DNA from: Platynereis dumerilii
Taxonomy: Eukaryota > Annelida > Polychaeta > Phyllodocida > Nereididae
DNA length: 64,000 bases
Direction of reading: 5' to 3'
Assembly: GCA_026936325.1 (NCBI GenBank)
Contig: JAPTHN010000008.1
Location: 52,245,706 to 52,309,705 of the forward strand
Under the pieces are notes generated by a model. The model was not told the origin of the DNA. It saw only the letters and a list, made by a program, of their open reading frames with translations, and searched no databases. Each line of letters starts with the position of its first letter. The first letter of the stretch is position 1. Position numbers and translations under genes: made by a program. Shown here piece after piece: positions 37,437 through 49,300 of this stretch.

Positions 37437-37970
37437 TATAGGGGAAACGGGGCACAATGATTCAGAAAAGTTAATTTTTACAATAGCTCAATGAATTTAT
37501 CATGATATTTGCAAAATTAATGGATTAAGAAAAAGATACAGTGTCAATTACACTCACCCGCAAAAGTAATGCGACATTTGATATTTGCTTTTAATTTTCA
37601 AAACTTTTCATCCTCAAATCAACTACATAGTACTTACACTCCACACACAGAGTTCATTTTTAACATTTATTTAGAGATTGTACTCTAGCTAGCTCAAGTC
37701 TATAGGCCTACATGCACAAAGGCCACGACAGGGAGCTGCCACAGGCAGTGAACTCTGCCAGAATTCACATGCAGCAACTGACAGGCAACTGCCCCTGTGG
37801 TGGAACAACTGCCCTGAAAGTTGAAACTGACACATTAAAGCCTCTATTGTCACATGGTATAATTATTTTGAGAATATCAAATACCAGAAACAGAGGCCGA
37901 AGGTTGGGAGGTGCTAGTCTATTCACAGCTGCAGCAACAAAGGAAAAACATGAGAAAGCTAAGAATTAAG
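37437..37970. mobile_element. Repeat copy related to 56072-56480
   Basis: Starts GGGGAAACGGGGCACAATGA. It shares with 56.1-56.5 kb the blocks CAGAGTTCAT, GAGCTGCCA and GCAGTGAACTCTGC. The second TIR is not found. Related to the GGGGAGAG family by its end. Confidence 0.55.
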
Positions 37971-39484
37971 TAACAAAGTAAATTCGATGTCAGGTTAGCC
38001 CACATCCACATTGTCCAAGATAAGGGCCAAATGATAAGAAGTGAAATATTTTGTTGCCCACAAAGTAAGACACTCTGCAACTAGTTCACCATGGACATAT
38101 TGAAGGTTAGTTATTATGACTGTTTACATATATTTAGAAAGCTTTCAAAAAAAGTTAAGATAATGTCTCTGGCTCATTTAGAACTAATATTACAACAAAA
38201 ACAAAATTCAAAGAATTTGAATCAGGCAAAAAAGTGAGAAAAATCACAATATCTCAATATTACATGGAGTACAGCATTTTTTTCGCATCATAATATTTTC
38301 CTATGGCTTGGCATGGCCTTATGCATATAACCAGCTCTTTAAATCATGTCTCTAGCCCATTTAGAACCAATTATATGGCAAAATCATCATTTAGGAAACA
38401 AAAACAGTTTTAAAAATGGTAAAAATCAAGTTATTTCAATATCATGTCACTTGAAGCAAGTGTTTCTTAATTTTTGTGTTTCTAATGTTTGGCAGGATCA
38501 TTGATATTGTTATCAAATTGTGATATTTATGTTTATATGCTGTGTGTACATATGTTGCGAAAATAAATTTATCCTATCCTATCCTAAAGATATTTTCAGC
38601 TCTTTAAATCATGTCTCTATCTTATTTAGAACCCATTTTATGGCAAAAAACAACATTTTTGAGATCTCGCGAAATGTAGAAAAAGGTGATTTCAAAACAC
38701 CGAGGGTAGGCATTACAGAAATGAGTGAAATTACCCAAAATGGTCGTAAATAATAATTAAACTATATTTGACAATTTTTTTTTTGGGGGGGGGGCTCTTT
38801 TTTGAATCTCACATTTTGACTTTTTTCACTCCACCCTACTGGCGAGGAGAAACTGTGCTCAAAAGCTGTCAATTGTCCTTATGTTTGCATATTCACACTA
38901 GGTTCAGTGGTAGCCAACAATGAGGTTTATTCACGATTGACCATATGGCCAAAAGCACAGATTAACACCTTCAGGTGTTGACAACAGCCTGATCACTCCC
39001 CTACATCAATGCTTTTCTTTTGTATTTGACCACTTCTGACTCAGACCCCTCACTCACCAGCAAGTGGTCAAAGGCAATACTCCCCTTGGAGAAATATTCC
39101 CCTTTTGGCCAAGGTATTAATGCAGAATTATGAGCTCAAAAAGGCATAACAAATTTATGTACAGTTACACCTAATTCAAAGTGCATATTTATGAAATAAG
39201 AGAAAGAAGAAAGGCCAATTAAAAATACTACTTCCATGCATTTTAAAGTTTGAAAACATTGTTTGGATTGGATGTGCAATGGAGCAAAACTCCATACAAT
39301 TATATTGTCTTGTAAGCGTTACTTGGTTATCACACCAATTCTGACAGTTTTGTTAGATAATCAAAATAAGATCAACTGTGGTATACTTTATTAATTTATG
39401 TGAAAGCCAGCCAGAATATAAAGTAACATTTGAAAGAAGATGGGAGTTTAATATTATGTATAATTGAAAAAAGAAAAGATCAAC

Positions 39485-39489
<5 letters not shown>

Positions 39490-39521
<32 letters not shown>
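39490..39521. repeat. GATA microsatellite
   Basis: Eight GATA units directly before the SINE; a second tract is at 39838-39965. Confidence 0.95.
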
Positions 39522-39530
39522 TAATAGGTT

Positions 39531-39835
39531 GGGTGGCTGAGTGCTTAAGGTGCCAACCTGCTCCGCTGATGGTCTTTGCCTGTATGGGCTCGAACCCAGG
39601 GTGAGGAACCCAAAATTTTCATTGAACCTTCATGAGCAAAATCCCAGCTGAATGTCGTTCTGATGAGAATTTAAATTGGCAGTCCCTTGTATCAGTGTCT
39701 GTTCTTGGCAAGTAAAAGATCCCTCACGTAAGGTAAATGTGTAACATGTTGAGGACTTCCACTTTCTCTCCCATCTCATCAATCGACCCTCGTGATTGCC
39801 CAGAAATGGGCTTAGATGACAGCAGTTACCATATT
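39531..39835 (+). mobile_element. tRNA-derived SINE, second family
   Basis: The head GGGTGGCTGAGTGCTTAAGG (A-box) and GGGCTCGAACCCAGG (B-box region) resembles a tRNA with a long variable arm. The ~230-base body contains AAAGATCCCTCACGTAAGGT. It is bounded by GATA/TCTA tracts. Relatives: 22501-22672 (inverted, headless) and 44733-44815 (head only). Confidence 0.85.
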
Positions 39836-40241
39836 TATCTGTCTATCTATAATAGATATGATATATATTCTAGATAGATGTTGAAAATAGGTATACATAT
39901 AGATATATATATAGATAGATAGGTAGATAGATGGATGGATATGATAGATGGATAGACAGATAGATGATTGAAAAAATAAGAGATTGATTATAAATGACCG
40001 ATTGATGTGCTGGTATAGAGACCATTTAATATCCAGGGGGGGGGGGCTTGGAACATTTTTTAAAATAAATTTTTTGTGAGATAAATACTTTTTTTTGCAA
40101 AATTGTGTTGATTTTGTTAATGAAATTCGAGGAATTTGCAGGCTTAATATAAATAATTATTAGTGCCTTGTAAAATAAAACAACCAAATCCCCCTTATAT
40201 TATCTAGTGCAATGTGAATATGAACATGTGTTTGGAATGTT

Positions 40242-40384
40242 CAGTGGCATATTTAGGGGTGGGCCATTGGGCCATGCCCTCCAACCTCAGGCCCAAAATT
40301 AACATTAACAGGAAAAGCCGCAGAGCGCCCCGTAGTCACCCCATATTATGGCCCCCCCTCAGGCCATTTCTAGATACGCCCCTG
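40242..40384. mobile_element. hAT-like MITE, 143 bp
   Basis: Left end CAGTGGCATATTTAGGGG faces CTAGATACGCCCCTG at the right. A perfect 8-bp duplication GGAATGTT occupies 40234-40241 and 40385-40392, as hAT transposases make. Confidence 0.92.
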
Positions 40385-40943
40385 GGAATGTTATGGCTTC
40401 TGGGAGAATAAAATGTGTATATATAAAGTGTGTCAGCTCAATGCAGATTTGTGGGAAGTTATTTTTTTGGAAATGGACTTGTTAATCAGAAACACAAATT
40501 TAGATAAAAACCATTGCCCCAAACTGAAAATGCATCGGAACTTTTTGCCTTGCCAAGATAATCTGTCATTAAAGAAACAAATACCAACCCCCCCCCCCCC
40601 CGATAGTTTCTCGCCGTCTCCGAAATAAATTAAAATTTGAGAAAGCATTTTACTGGGAGGGGGATAGCTAAATACCAATGTCAGTGACACCTCACTTCTC
40701 TTCAACAGTTTACATAAAAAAACAAGACCTGGACCTAATCCTTGAGTTTGCAAATCAAGTGAAAGTTCTCATGTTGCTTGCACTCTCTCCAGGTTGCAAC
40801 TGTCGTACACTTCTGCCGGACTACTTCTGGTCAAAAACAAAAGAGAGTTTTGAAAGAGTTGTCAAATACAATGGAATTGCAATAACTGTGACACAACTTC
40901 AAAAGGTGTCTGGCCATATGGTCAATCGTGAATAAACCTCAAT

Positions 40944-42073
40944 GCAATACAGAATTAAAGTAGTTGTTTGTTTTATACTGAAAGAGACCAACAAAACTGC
41001 AAACAGTAAACAAAATTCTTGAACTTCACAGCTCCAAGTCAAATCCAATTGAGACCAGAAGCATGTTTGTAAACAGCTGTGATTAATTGCAAGTTATCCT
41101 ATTAGCCATGCTTGGTTGAATTTTAGGTACTATAAGTGTCACCAAAATAAACAACCCCCTCTCCAACTTAATATGATTGGCTAAATATTCTAGCCATGAC
41201 ATAATTGCAAGGCTATGATGAAGTTGTTCACATGAAATGCTATTGACAGTTTCACCTATGACATCTTAGTTATGACACCATAGGTCCACACTATGAAAAA
41301 AGACAATTTCTTCAGAGCAATTACTAGAGTTGTAATTAGTTGACGTTATAAATAACAAATTAGGATAACAGCCTTGTTTTCCGTTGTACAGGCTGACCTT
41401 GGAAAAAGTGCTTGCGTAGGCCCGAGAAGCTCATTTTCATGTCCGGCCTGGTTGTTGTACGAGGGGTGTTTCAGACTAACTTTTTTTTTTGGCAGATCTT
41501 TTTATGAACCAGCTGAATGAAATTGACACAGAATTGATTTCAAGTATTTTGCTTTCATGTCAAAAAGTAAAACCTGGTGGAGGTCTTTAAATTACTTGAA
41601 TTAGTGTTACATGGATATTAAAGTCAGTGCTTTCAGCGCAGATCAATATTACGTCGCACAAAATTAAATAAATTACTGTATATATATTTAGTCAGAGAAT
41701 TTATTATTTAATAAAGCAATTGAGAGCATTTACAGCTATACCTGCTACAGTGCTCCTGAAATATGATGTCACATACGAATTTGGTAGATTTGTTGTTTTC
41801 TACATACTTTTTTGATGGATAATAAAATAAAATTGCACTCAAAATTGATCAATTTTAACATAACTATAATCCATTAGGAGATTAGAAAAACAAGTCACAC
41901 TTATGAGTTTTATGCCAAAATCCATGCACTGACAAAATGTAAGTGGTTTCGTACACATTTGCAATTTTAATGAAAAAAAATATATTGCTAGATGTTTTAC
42001 ATTTTTGGTGTCATGCATAGCCATTAAATATAAATTGATGTACATGTATTTGAGTATTGAATCCTATTTTCAG
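40944..42073. other. Intergenic; weak repeat core near 41391-41453
   Basis: A third, diverged copy of the core seen at 25055 and 31312 (GACCTTGGAAAAAGTGC, GTCCGGCCT). Otherwise nothing is supported. Confidence 0.45.
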
Positions 42074-45000
42074 ATGTCAACAATGAAGTTCACTGTTCTC
42101 CTCCTCATGGTCAGTCAGGTCAACAGCAACCTGCAGGACATGACGTGGGTCATGGACATGGACAAAATCAGTTTCCACCCAATTTACGATACTCCAGATT
42201 CGAAATTTGTCTACAAGGTTGTCCAGAAAGGACCAATAGCCACCTTCGATTTGTAAGTACCTTAGAATTACAGCCGTTTCAATAAGCATGCAATGCGGTT
42301 CTAAACAGTTCAACAAATGTAAGTCCCCCTTTGCGAAATCTTGAATATCTCAAAGACCTCTTTTCCGATGTCTATGTAAGTTGAACAGTTTGGTATAGGC
42401 CTGTATATTGACATTGTGCCTGTGTATTTATAGCTTGATTGCTTCATTTTTGTAGCAGATGCTGGGTGCACATATAGGTATGGCGAGGAAAAGTTTGTTT
42501 TCCTACTACAGAAGTAAATTCAGAAGGGTTCCATTCAAATCATTATGTGGACAAACCATGAACAATTGGGCTTTCTCAATGCTGTTATGAATTTTATACA
42601 TCATAGAGAACAGTTATGAATTGCTATCCTGATGAACACACTCACTGGTGACTGAAAAATTAGGAATTTGGAGTAAAAGTCATATGGGGGCTCATTGGGA
42701 CAGTGAATTGGGGCACATTGGGACGCGCTTAATATGGCAGAATGTTTACAGGTGTTCAAGTGATCTGGGACAGCACACATTATATTAGGTATTGAGGCCA
42801 CAGTGAATAGAGGCATAGTGGATCACCATGCTCTGTGAACAAATTTATTGTGTGTCACTTACATAGATGTCCGCACCCAGGACAGTTTATCTTGAATGTT
42901 TAAAACTGTTTAAAGTTATTACCTATTGGCCCTACAATGTGTTAATGCCCTTTATATAGTCTTACACACTACTTACATGTAATATCAAGTGCACATGGAG
43001 TGTTGAAATTGTTTTTTATTGATGTCCCAATGTGCCCCATATAATATTTTCCATCAGACTTTTCAAAAGGCACTACTAGACAATATAAGGCATACGTGTA
43101 CCAAACTTTATTCATGTACATGCAGTAGTGACCGAGTCTTAGCCCGAAAACATAAAGTATGGAATATTTATCCATCAGACCATCAAAAGGCACAACTAGA
43201 TCATACAGGCTATATGTGTACCAATTTCATCCATATACATTGGATAGGGGCCGAGTGTTGGCCCGGAAACAATCTATCTGCCCGCCGCCCGCGGCTCACA
43301 GCCCGACCACCCGCTCGGCGGACGGACAACATTTTGCCCTAGTGATAACAATACCTTTTGTGAACAAGTTCGCTGAAGATAAAAAAAAAAAAGATTGGTA
43401 CAGCAAATCTAGATAAGGATATTATACACCATTGAATGTTGGAGTTTGTATCCAAGCAAGAAGATGAAAGTTTAGAAGTGCATTATGAGTGTTTTATCTT
43501 GTCTATGAAGTATCAGTAGTGATAGATATGGGACACTTTAAAAAATCACGTTTTTTCTGATGGTCACAGTACAGGCAGTAGGGGAGAGCTGGGCCAGTTG
43601 AACCAAATTTTAGAAATTGCTTTCTTGTGTGCATACCTTTACAGCTTTCAAGGTGTGGGGCTGCAATCCTTTATTTTTGCTAATAGGTTCAGCTAGGACC
43701 ATAGCATGTTTAGGTTAAGTTTGGCATGTCTCGCACATTTCTTTCTGTTCAAAGAATAGCCTGGGGCCAGTTGAACCAGTCGATGGTTAAACTTTAATAA
43801 TAAATTTATTTATTTATTTTAATCCATTGTAATGGGCCTATTAGAAAAATACACTCCTGCTCATCAATATGGAATACTTTTTTGGAAAAAAAGTGTCAAA
43901 TAACAGTAAATTTCAGAGTGTGAATGAAATCAAGGTCCATTGTAAAGGTCAAGTCATCTTCTCTAATCACTCTTTGAAAGACTCAACTACATTTTTTGCA
44001 AGAATCAAAAATTTTTGGTTGAATGCACCTCACGCTAAACTATCCCCAGAATTTCCGTATTTTGTGCAGCTGCAACTTTTCTTGGGGTCAACGCTGCAGC
44101 ATGCGTTTTAAATGACAGCATGTTCTTCCCTTTAGTGGTCATTGGAAGAAGTTACCATTGAATCAGACTATCATGTGCTCCAACAGAAGTTGCTAAAGTT
44201 GGCAATTTTAATGGAGAATGTTGAAGTATTCCATATTTATGAGCAACGGTGTAGTTTTACTGAATAGTACCTCTCATTGTAAATGTATTTTGTTAAAAAT
44301 TTGACCAAAAAATAATAATTAATAAACTGCCATAAACTCCTCTGGTTCAACTGGCCCCACTGTGACCTCCGTATATCTATATATAGCCTGGCTGTACCCT
44401 TGTTGTGGGACACCATTTTAAGGAGGTGGGTTTCCATCTACACATAACACATTATCTTATGATGGCATGACATCCCTGTAGACCAAGTAATTTAAATGCT
44501 ATGAAAAGTCCAATCTCAATGTGAAAAACTTCAATTTTCATGCGAAAAACGAAAAAAGTGCGATAGTTTCCTTACCACGTGACTCGGAGTCAAAAGATAT
44601 ACAAGGAAAAGACTAGCCTAATAAGGCCAAACACAAGGTTGTATGTATGTTCCCATGCCTGCTCCAACTGGTGAAAAATCAAGGGTGGTTCAACTGGCCT
44701 GCCGGTTCAACTGGCCCCACTCTCCCCTATATGGGCAGCTTGGTGGCTAAGTGGTTGAGGCTCCTACCTCCTCTACTGATGTGAAGGTCCTTGCCTGCGT
44801 TGGAATCCAGAATATGAAAATTGTCGCCTTATTTTTAACCCCTCCCCCAGAACATAATGTGCCCCAGGCGCCAAGAACATTGTGTGGCCCCTCCAGCTGT
44901 ACCTACAACAGTGGACATAGTATTTATATTTGGAGTAATGATAAAGTGAATTTATTTTGTAGAACATGAACTTATCTGGTCAATGAACAAGTGCAAACAT

Positions 45001-45830
45001 ACACAATAAACAGTTAAAAATCTGTTAAAATATGAGGCAAAATTAGATTTGTACTGAAATCAAGTTTATATACTGCCATGATTGTTTGAAACCAATTATT
45101 ATTTTTCAGCATTTCCTTCAATGCCTACTCCACAGTGGAGCATATGGGGACCCACATGGATGCTCCATATCACTTTTACGAACATGGATTGACCATGGAT
45201 GAAGTTCCTCTGATAGATCTGATTGGCCCGTTAGCAAAAATCAACATCTCAGCCAAAGCGGCCATGTCACCAGACGCTTTAGTCACGTTGGAAGACGTCA
45301 TGGCCTGGGAAGAGCAGTATGGAGCGGTTCCCGATAAGGCGTTTGTCCTCATGTACAGCGGCTGGGATCAATACTGGGGAGACAACACCAAATATCTTGG
45401 AGCGAGGGAAGACGGAACGTACCACAGTCCTGGTTTCAGCGGGGAAGCCGTTGAGTGGTTGGTCAAGAACCGCGATATCGCGGGGATAGGCGTTGACACG
45501 GTCAGTTGTGACGCTTTATCGCACGCTCCTCACTCAGCTCATCTCGCTATCCTCGGTAAAAACAAACTGTGCGTTGAGAACCTCAGGGCCATTGGCAAGG
45601 TTCCCGATTGTGGCGCCCGGTTCATGATGCTCCCGATCATGATGAAGGGTGGTTCGGGAACTCAAGGCCGGGCATTTGCCGAGTGGTATGAAGGAGTCGG
45701 GTATCAAACCCATTGCAATTCTGACCTGCATTACTTGAACTCATACTTCAACACAGGAAAGGCACGTTCAGTTATTCCATCTGCTTTGTTAATTTTTACA
45801 GTTTCTTTTATATCGAGTTTGTTATTGTAG
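42074..45830 (+). CDS. Secreted cyclase-family (kynurenine formamidase-like) hydrolase, two exons
   Basis: Exons 42074-42252 and 45110-45830 join in phase 2 (donor GTAAGT, acceptor TTTTTCAG) to give 299 residues. The start is MSTMKFTVLLLMVSQVNS; either Met (42074 or 42083) gives a signal peptide. A TTTTCAG immediately before the first ATG suggests an upstream non-coding exon. The second exon carries EHMGTHMDAPYHF, the HxxxHxDxxxH metal-binding motif of the cyclase superfamily, then ISAKAAMSPD, VLMYSGWDQYW and GIGVDTVS, as in isatin hydrolase/kynurenine formamidase-like proteins. The last ~18 residues (SALLIFTVSFISSLLL) are hydrophobic to the stop, which fits a GPI signal. The substrate is unknown. 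It is isolated, with MITEs in its intron. Confidence 0.88.
42253..43580. other. Intron of the cyclase gene, nothing recognised
   Basis: An imperfect direct repeat lies near 43036-43110 and 43162-43235 ('atcagac ... aaaaggca.actaga'). Otherwise nothing is supported. Confidence 0.5.
43581..44727. mobile_element. TIR element, GGGGAGAG family, CAGTTGAACC subtype
   Basis: Left GGGGAGAGCTGGGCCAGTTG faces, inverted, GGGGAGAGTGGGGCCAGTTG at the right. TA lies outside each end (43579-43580, 44728-44729). 'Ggttcaactgg' recurs internally. The end shares GGGGAGAG with 32-993 but the next bases differ. It sits in the cyclase intron. Confidence 0.87.
43852..44251. mobile_element. 400-bp mariner-like MITE nested in a TIR element
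   Basis: CACTCCTGCTCATCAATATG at the left faces CACCGTTGCTCATAAATATG (inverted) at the right, both followed by GAATACTT. TA flanks at 43850-43851 and 44252-44253 fit a Tc1/mariner-type target. No transposase. Confidence 0.85.
44733..44815 (+). mobile_element. SINE head fragment
   Basis: GGGCAGCTTGGTGGCTAAGT and TGGAATCCAG resemble the tRNA-like head at 39531. It starts only a few bases after the TIR element ends. Confidence 0.6.
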
Positions 45831-45833
45831 TAA

Positions 45834-45910
45834 TAATATAATAATAATAATAGGCATTTATATAGCGCTAATTCCAGTAAACTGCTCACTAACGCTTGTG
45901 CAATGTGCAT
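45834..45910. mobile_element. SINE 3'-end fragment (TATATAGCGCT)
   Basis: ATA tandem, then TTATATAGCGCTAATTCCAG. Similar at 46365-46420. It lies directly after the cyclase stop codon, so it forms part of that gene's 3' UTR. Confidence 0.6.
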
Positions 45911-45993
45911 GCTGGATTTATCTGTAGAAACTTTTAAACAGTACTTTGCTGTTGTAGTATTTATCTTTACTTGTTAAACTTTTTAAATAACTG

Positions 45994-45999
45994 AATAAA
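45994..45999 (+). terminator. Poly(A) signal of the cyclase gene
   Basis: AATAAA 164 bases after the stop codon. Confidence 0.65.
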
Positions 46000-46117
46000 A
46001 GTGTGCTTTATAAAAATCAATACTCTGTTATACAATCTTCCTGTGTTTTTTCTGTTGCAATAGCAGCAATAAACACCAGCTTGTTTTACAGTCAGGAAAC
46101 TTGATATGCAAAAAAGT

Positions 46118-46625
46118 GGACCGCTGCACTGCGAAAATGGCACTTCGTGACTCATGATACCCGATGAAGTGTCATCTTCTCTACATTCAACGTGGGAAAC
46201 ATATAGGCTATTTGATTAGATATGATCAAGAGATGCCCATTTGATTTGTCGTTAGCGATATTGGAGTAAAAATCATATGAATAATCCTTTTGTTTGCTTG
46301 TCACCAACAAGCAGAATTAGCCTCCTTAAATCATAAGAAGTATAATATATAATGATAATATAATAATAGTAATTTATATTGCGCCTCTTCCAGTAAACTA
46401 CTCAGAAGCGCTTGTGGGTATTGATTATTTGTAGAATGTTTTAAATAAGTGGGTTTTTAGGTTTTTCTTAACACTCAAGGGTCTTTGTAGACAGTACACT
46501 CTATGATAAGTTGTTCCAGAGTTTGAGTGCTGCAAAGGAGAACCCTCGAGTATTGGGTACGATCACGACAAATCATCAGCATGATGACACACGATGCGCT
46601 ATTTTCACAGTATAACAGTCCACTC
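46118..46625. mobile_element. AAACACTTTGATATAG-family MITE copy with SINE-like insert
   Basis: The outer parts match 48834-49203 (GAAAATGGCACTTCGTGACT at the left, ACAAATCATCAGCATGATGA at the right). Between ~46340 and ~46552 lies a sequence with the TTATATTGCGCCTCTTCCAG end, a SINE-like insertion. Confidence 0.75.
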
Positions 46626-46714
46626 ATTTTGCATATCAAATTTCCTGACTGTAAACACAGCATTGAGAAAATACACCCTTCATTTTCATAGGGCATGATC
46701 GTCTCCGATTTGCA

Positions 46715-46943
46715 TCATTATATACCCAATACTTGCAATGTTAATTTGATTTAAGGAGACAATTCTGCTTGTTGGTGACATAACAGGCAAACGAAAGGTT
46801 AATGCATCTGATTTGTCTCAAATGTAATTAAACATCTCATTGATTACAGCCTTTCATTTTGACAAAGAAAAAATGAGGACCAGTTCACTGTGAAAATTGC
46901 ACTTTGTGACTCACGATGGCAGATGAAGTGTCATCTTCTCTTA
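46715..46943. mobile_element. Two MITE fragments, same family
   Basis: 46715-46850 is an inverted inner part (AATGTTAATTTGATTTAAGG, AACGAAAGG). 46862-46943 is a left end (CACTGTGAAAATTGCACTTT). The junction at 46943 is where the LINE begins. Confidence 0.65.
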
Positions 46944-48600
46944 GGCCTTCGATACACTGGATCATGATATATACTTCTTTATAAATTGAAGTATTTTGGC
47001 TTTCATGGGAACGCACTTCAGCTTATTACAAGCTATGTATCAAATAGAATGCAATATGTAGTCTTTGATGGTACTAACTCTGATTTAGGAAAAATTAAAT
47101 GTGGGGTTCCCCAAGGTTCCATTCTTGGGCCCCATCTATTCATCTATATATACATTCAAACTAAATATGCTAATGACATGCAAATGAGGTCATCCTGGGT
47201 CACAGGCCGTTGTCCATGGATAACTCCCTCCACAGGCCTATCCTTCCCCTGCAGCCTTCACCTGCCCTTCTTTCATCCTTTTCTTCTTCTGATCACGTCA
47301 TCAATAGCTGTTTCCCTTGCTGTTTAATGCAGTTTGTGTGTAACATCAAAGGTAGTTCCCTCTCTCTCCACCAGACCTCCACTATGCAAATGACCTACTG
47401 TCCCAGAAATGTTTCGCCCCAAAAATATTATGCCAGATGGCAGCACTGTCAACATTTTAACTTTTCCATTGTTTTATTTCCTTTGGCCAACGACCAAATA
47501 ACTCCCTGTTTACAAAACGGTTACTCTCACTTTACAAAGTGTACCATGCTCTTGACTGTCTCATTTCTAATGTAATACCATCTTAATCTCATAGAAATAC
47601 TTCACCAACAACTTTTTATCAACATGCCATCAAAACATTGATTCACCTGTTTTTCCCTTATCGCTTCATGTGCTTTCAATGGGCTTTACTAGTAATATAC
47701 ATTAATGATATTAACAGAGCCACTAACCTATTTGATGCCACTATATATGCTGATGATACTGCCCTGTCGACTACTCTAAATGCAAATAATTATAACTTTA
47801 AGACAAAACTTAATAGAGAACTTCGTTTAGTTAGTGCATGACTAAAATTAAACAAACTATCACTTAACGTCTCCAAAACTAAGCAATACATTTCCACATG
47901 CCCCAGAAAAGAGTGTCCAATCCAAATCTGGTAATAGATAACCATGAAATAGAATTTGTTAGAGATTTCAATTATCTGGGCATAAGAATCGATGAAAATA
48001 TCAAATGGAAAGTGCATGGTAAAATTCTCTCAAAGAAGGTATCAAAGACACTTGGAATTCTAAACAGACTGAAACGTTTTCTTCCAACAGAAATTTTATT
48101 GAATATCTACAATGCGCTCATTCTCTCACATATAAACTATGGGATACTTAAATGGGGTGGCAGCTAAGCAGAATCTATAAATTACAAAAAAGGGCAGTCC
48201 GTTTAATTACAAATAAGATCTATAGTTGCTATACGGCTCACTCAGAACCACTATTTAAGCGGCTGAAATTATTAAAAGTAAGTGATATACTTGTGGTACA
48301 CGACTTAAAGTTTTGTTTTAAATATGAGAACAACTTGCTTCCAAATTACTTTAGCACTATCTTTGAAAAAAACGAAGAATTCCATCATCATCGGACAAGA
48401 CAACATACAGACTTTTGCTTGCCTGCTGTGAGACATGACTTCGCAAGGTATTCTACCAGTACCAGGTCCTTCACTGCCTCCAGACACTTCATTCCTGCAG
48501 TTTGCAATATCATAAATTCTCGAACATGTGCTTGTATTTCTTGTGATTAGTCGATTTCGATTCTTTCTTTAATAATATCAATGCTTTAACTTTCCTTTTT
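46944..48600 (+). mobile_element. LINE 3' half, interrupted and decayed
   Basis: It begins within the RT at AFDTLDHD, then GVPQGSILGP (47103-47132), then an unrelated ~530-base stretch (about 47150-47680). The RT resumes at YINDIN and the catalytic YADD (47746-47757). LGIRIDENIKW, ILSHINYGI and a C-terminal domain follow. At least three frame changes are present. The 5' part is missing. Motif order is that of Jockey/CR1-group LINEs. Confidence 0.85.
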
Positions 48601-48709
48601 TTTTATTCTATGTAGATTAACAAATAAATTTTATATTTCAATATACTGGGTGGCCTCTCTGCAGCTATTCCTATCTTTGAGAGGTCTCTCGTGCCCCAAC
48701 ATCTAAAAC

Positions 48710-49300
48710 TGTGTACTGTTAAGTTTGATTAGTCATGATCAAAGCCATTTGAATTGTCATAACTGATTTTGGATTGAAAATCAGATGCATAATCCTTTCT
48801 TTTGGCTGTCACCAACAAGAGGAATAGGTCTCCTTACAGCGAAACACTTTGATATAGAATTAAAGTGGTCTGTGGCACTGTGAAAATGGCACTTCGTGAC
48901 TCATGATAGCCGATGAAGTGTCATCTTCTCTACTTTCGACATGGGAAACATAGAGGCTGTTTGATTAGTCATGATCAAGAGTAAGCCATTTGAATTCTCA
49001 TAACAAATTTTAGAGTGAAAATCAGATGCATAATCCTTTCGTTTGGCTGTCACCAACAAGTGGGATAAGTCTCCTTCGATCAAATTAACATTGAAAGTAT
49101 TGGGTTTGATCATGACAAATCATCAGCATGATGACACACGAAGTGCCATTTTCACAGTGCCACAGTCCACTCTAAATCTATATCAAAGTGTTTCGCTGTA
49201 AACAAAAGTAACATTGAAAGTATTGGGTATGATCATGACAAGTCGTCAGTATGATGACACATGAAGTTCCATTTTCACAGTGCAACAGTACAATCTTTTT
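48710..49300. mobile_element. MITE that contains another copy of itself
   Basis: The outer copy is 48710-48833 plus 49204-49300 (TCAGATGCATAATCCTTTCT ... AACATTGAAAGTATTGGGTA). The inner copy 48834-49203 sits in it, so the family was active at least twice. Confidence 0.85.
48834..49203. mobile_element. Complete MITE, TACAGCGAAACACTTTGATA family
   Basis: TACAGCGAAACACTTTGATA at 48835 faces its complement ending near 49201. The inner TIR part contains GCACTGTGAAAATGGCACTT. 370 bp; best copy in the window for defining the family. Other copies: 35487, 46118, 59498. Confidence 0.9.

Larger units (their letters stand above)
38917..40943. mobile_element. Candidate 2-kb TIR element
   Basis: TGAGGTTTATTCACGATTGA and the following 'ccatatggcca' at 38921-38951 face their complement at 40910-40941. 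Weaker inverted similarity continues inward ('ttgtatttgac'). It holds a SINE and a small hAT-like MITE. No transposase was seen, and the flanks show no clear duplication. Confidence 0.6.

Noticed and set aside
43869-44111. 80-codon frame as a possible transposase remnant
   Set aside because: It lies inside the 400-bp mariner-like MITE but shows no DDE-type motif; such MITEs are usually non-coding.
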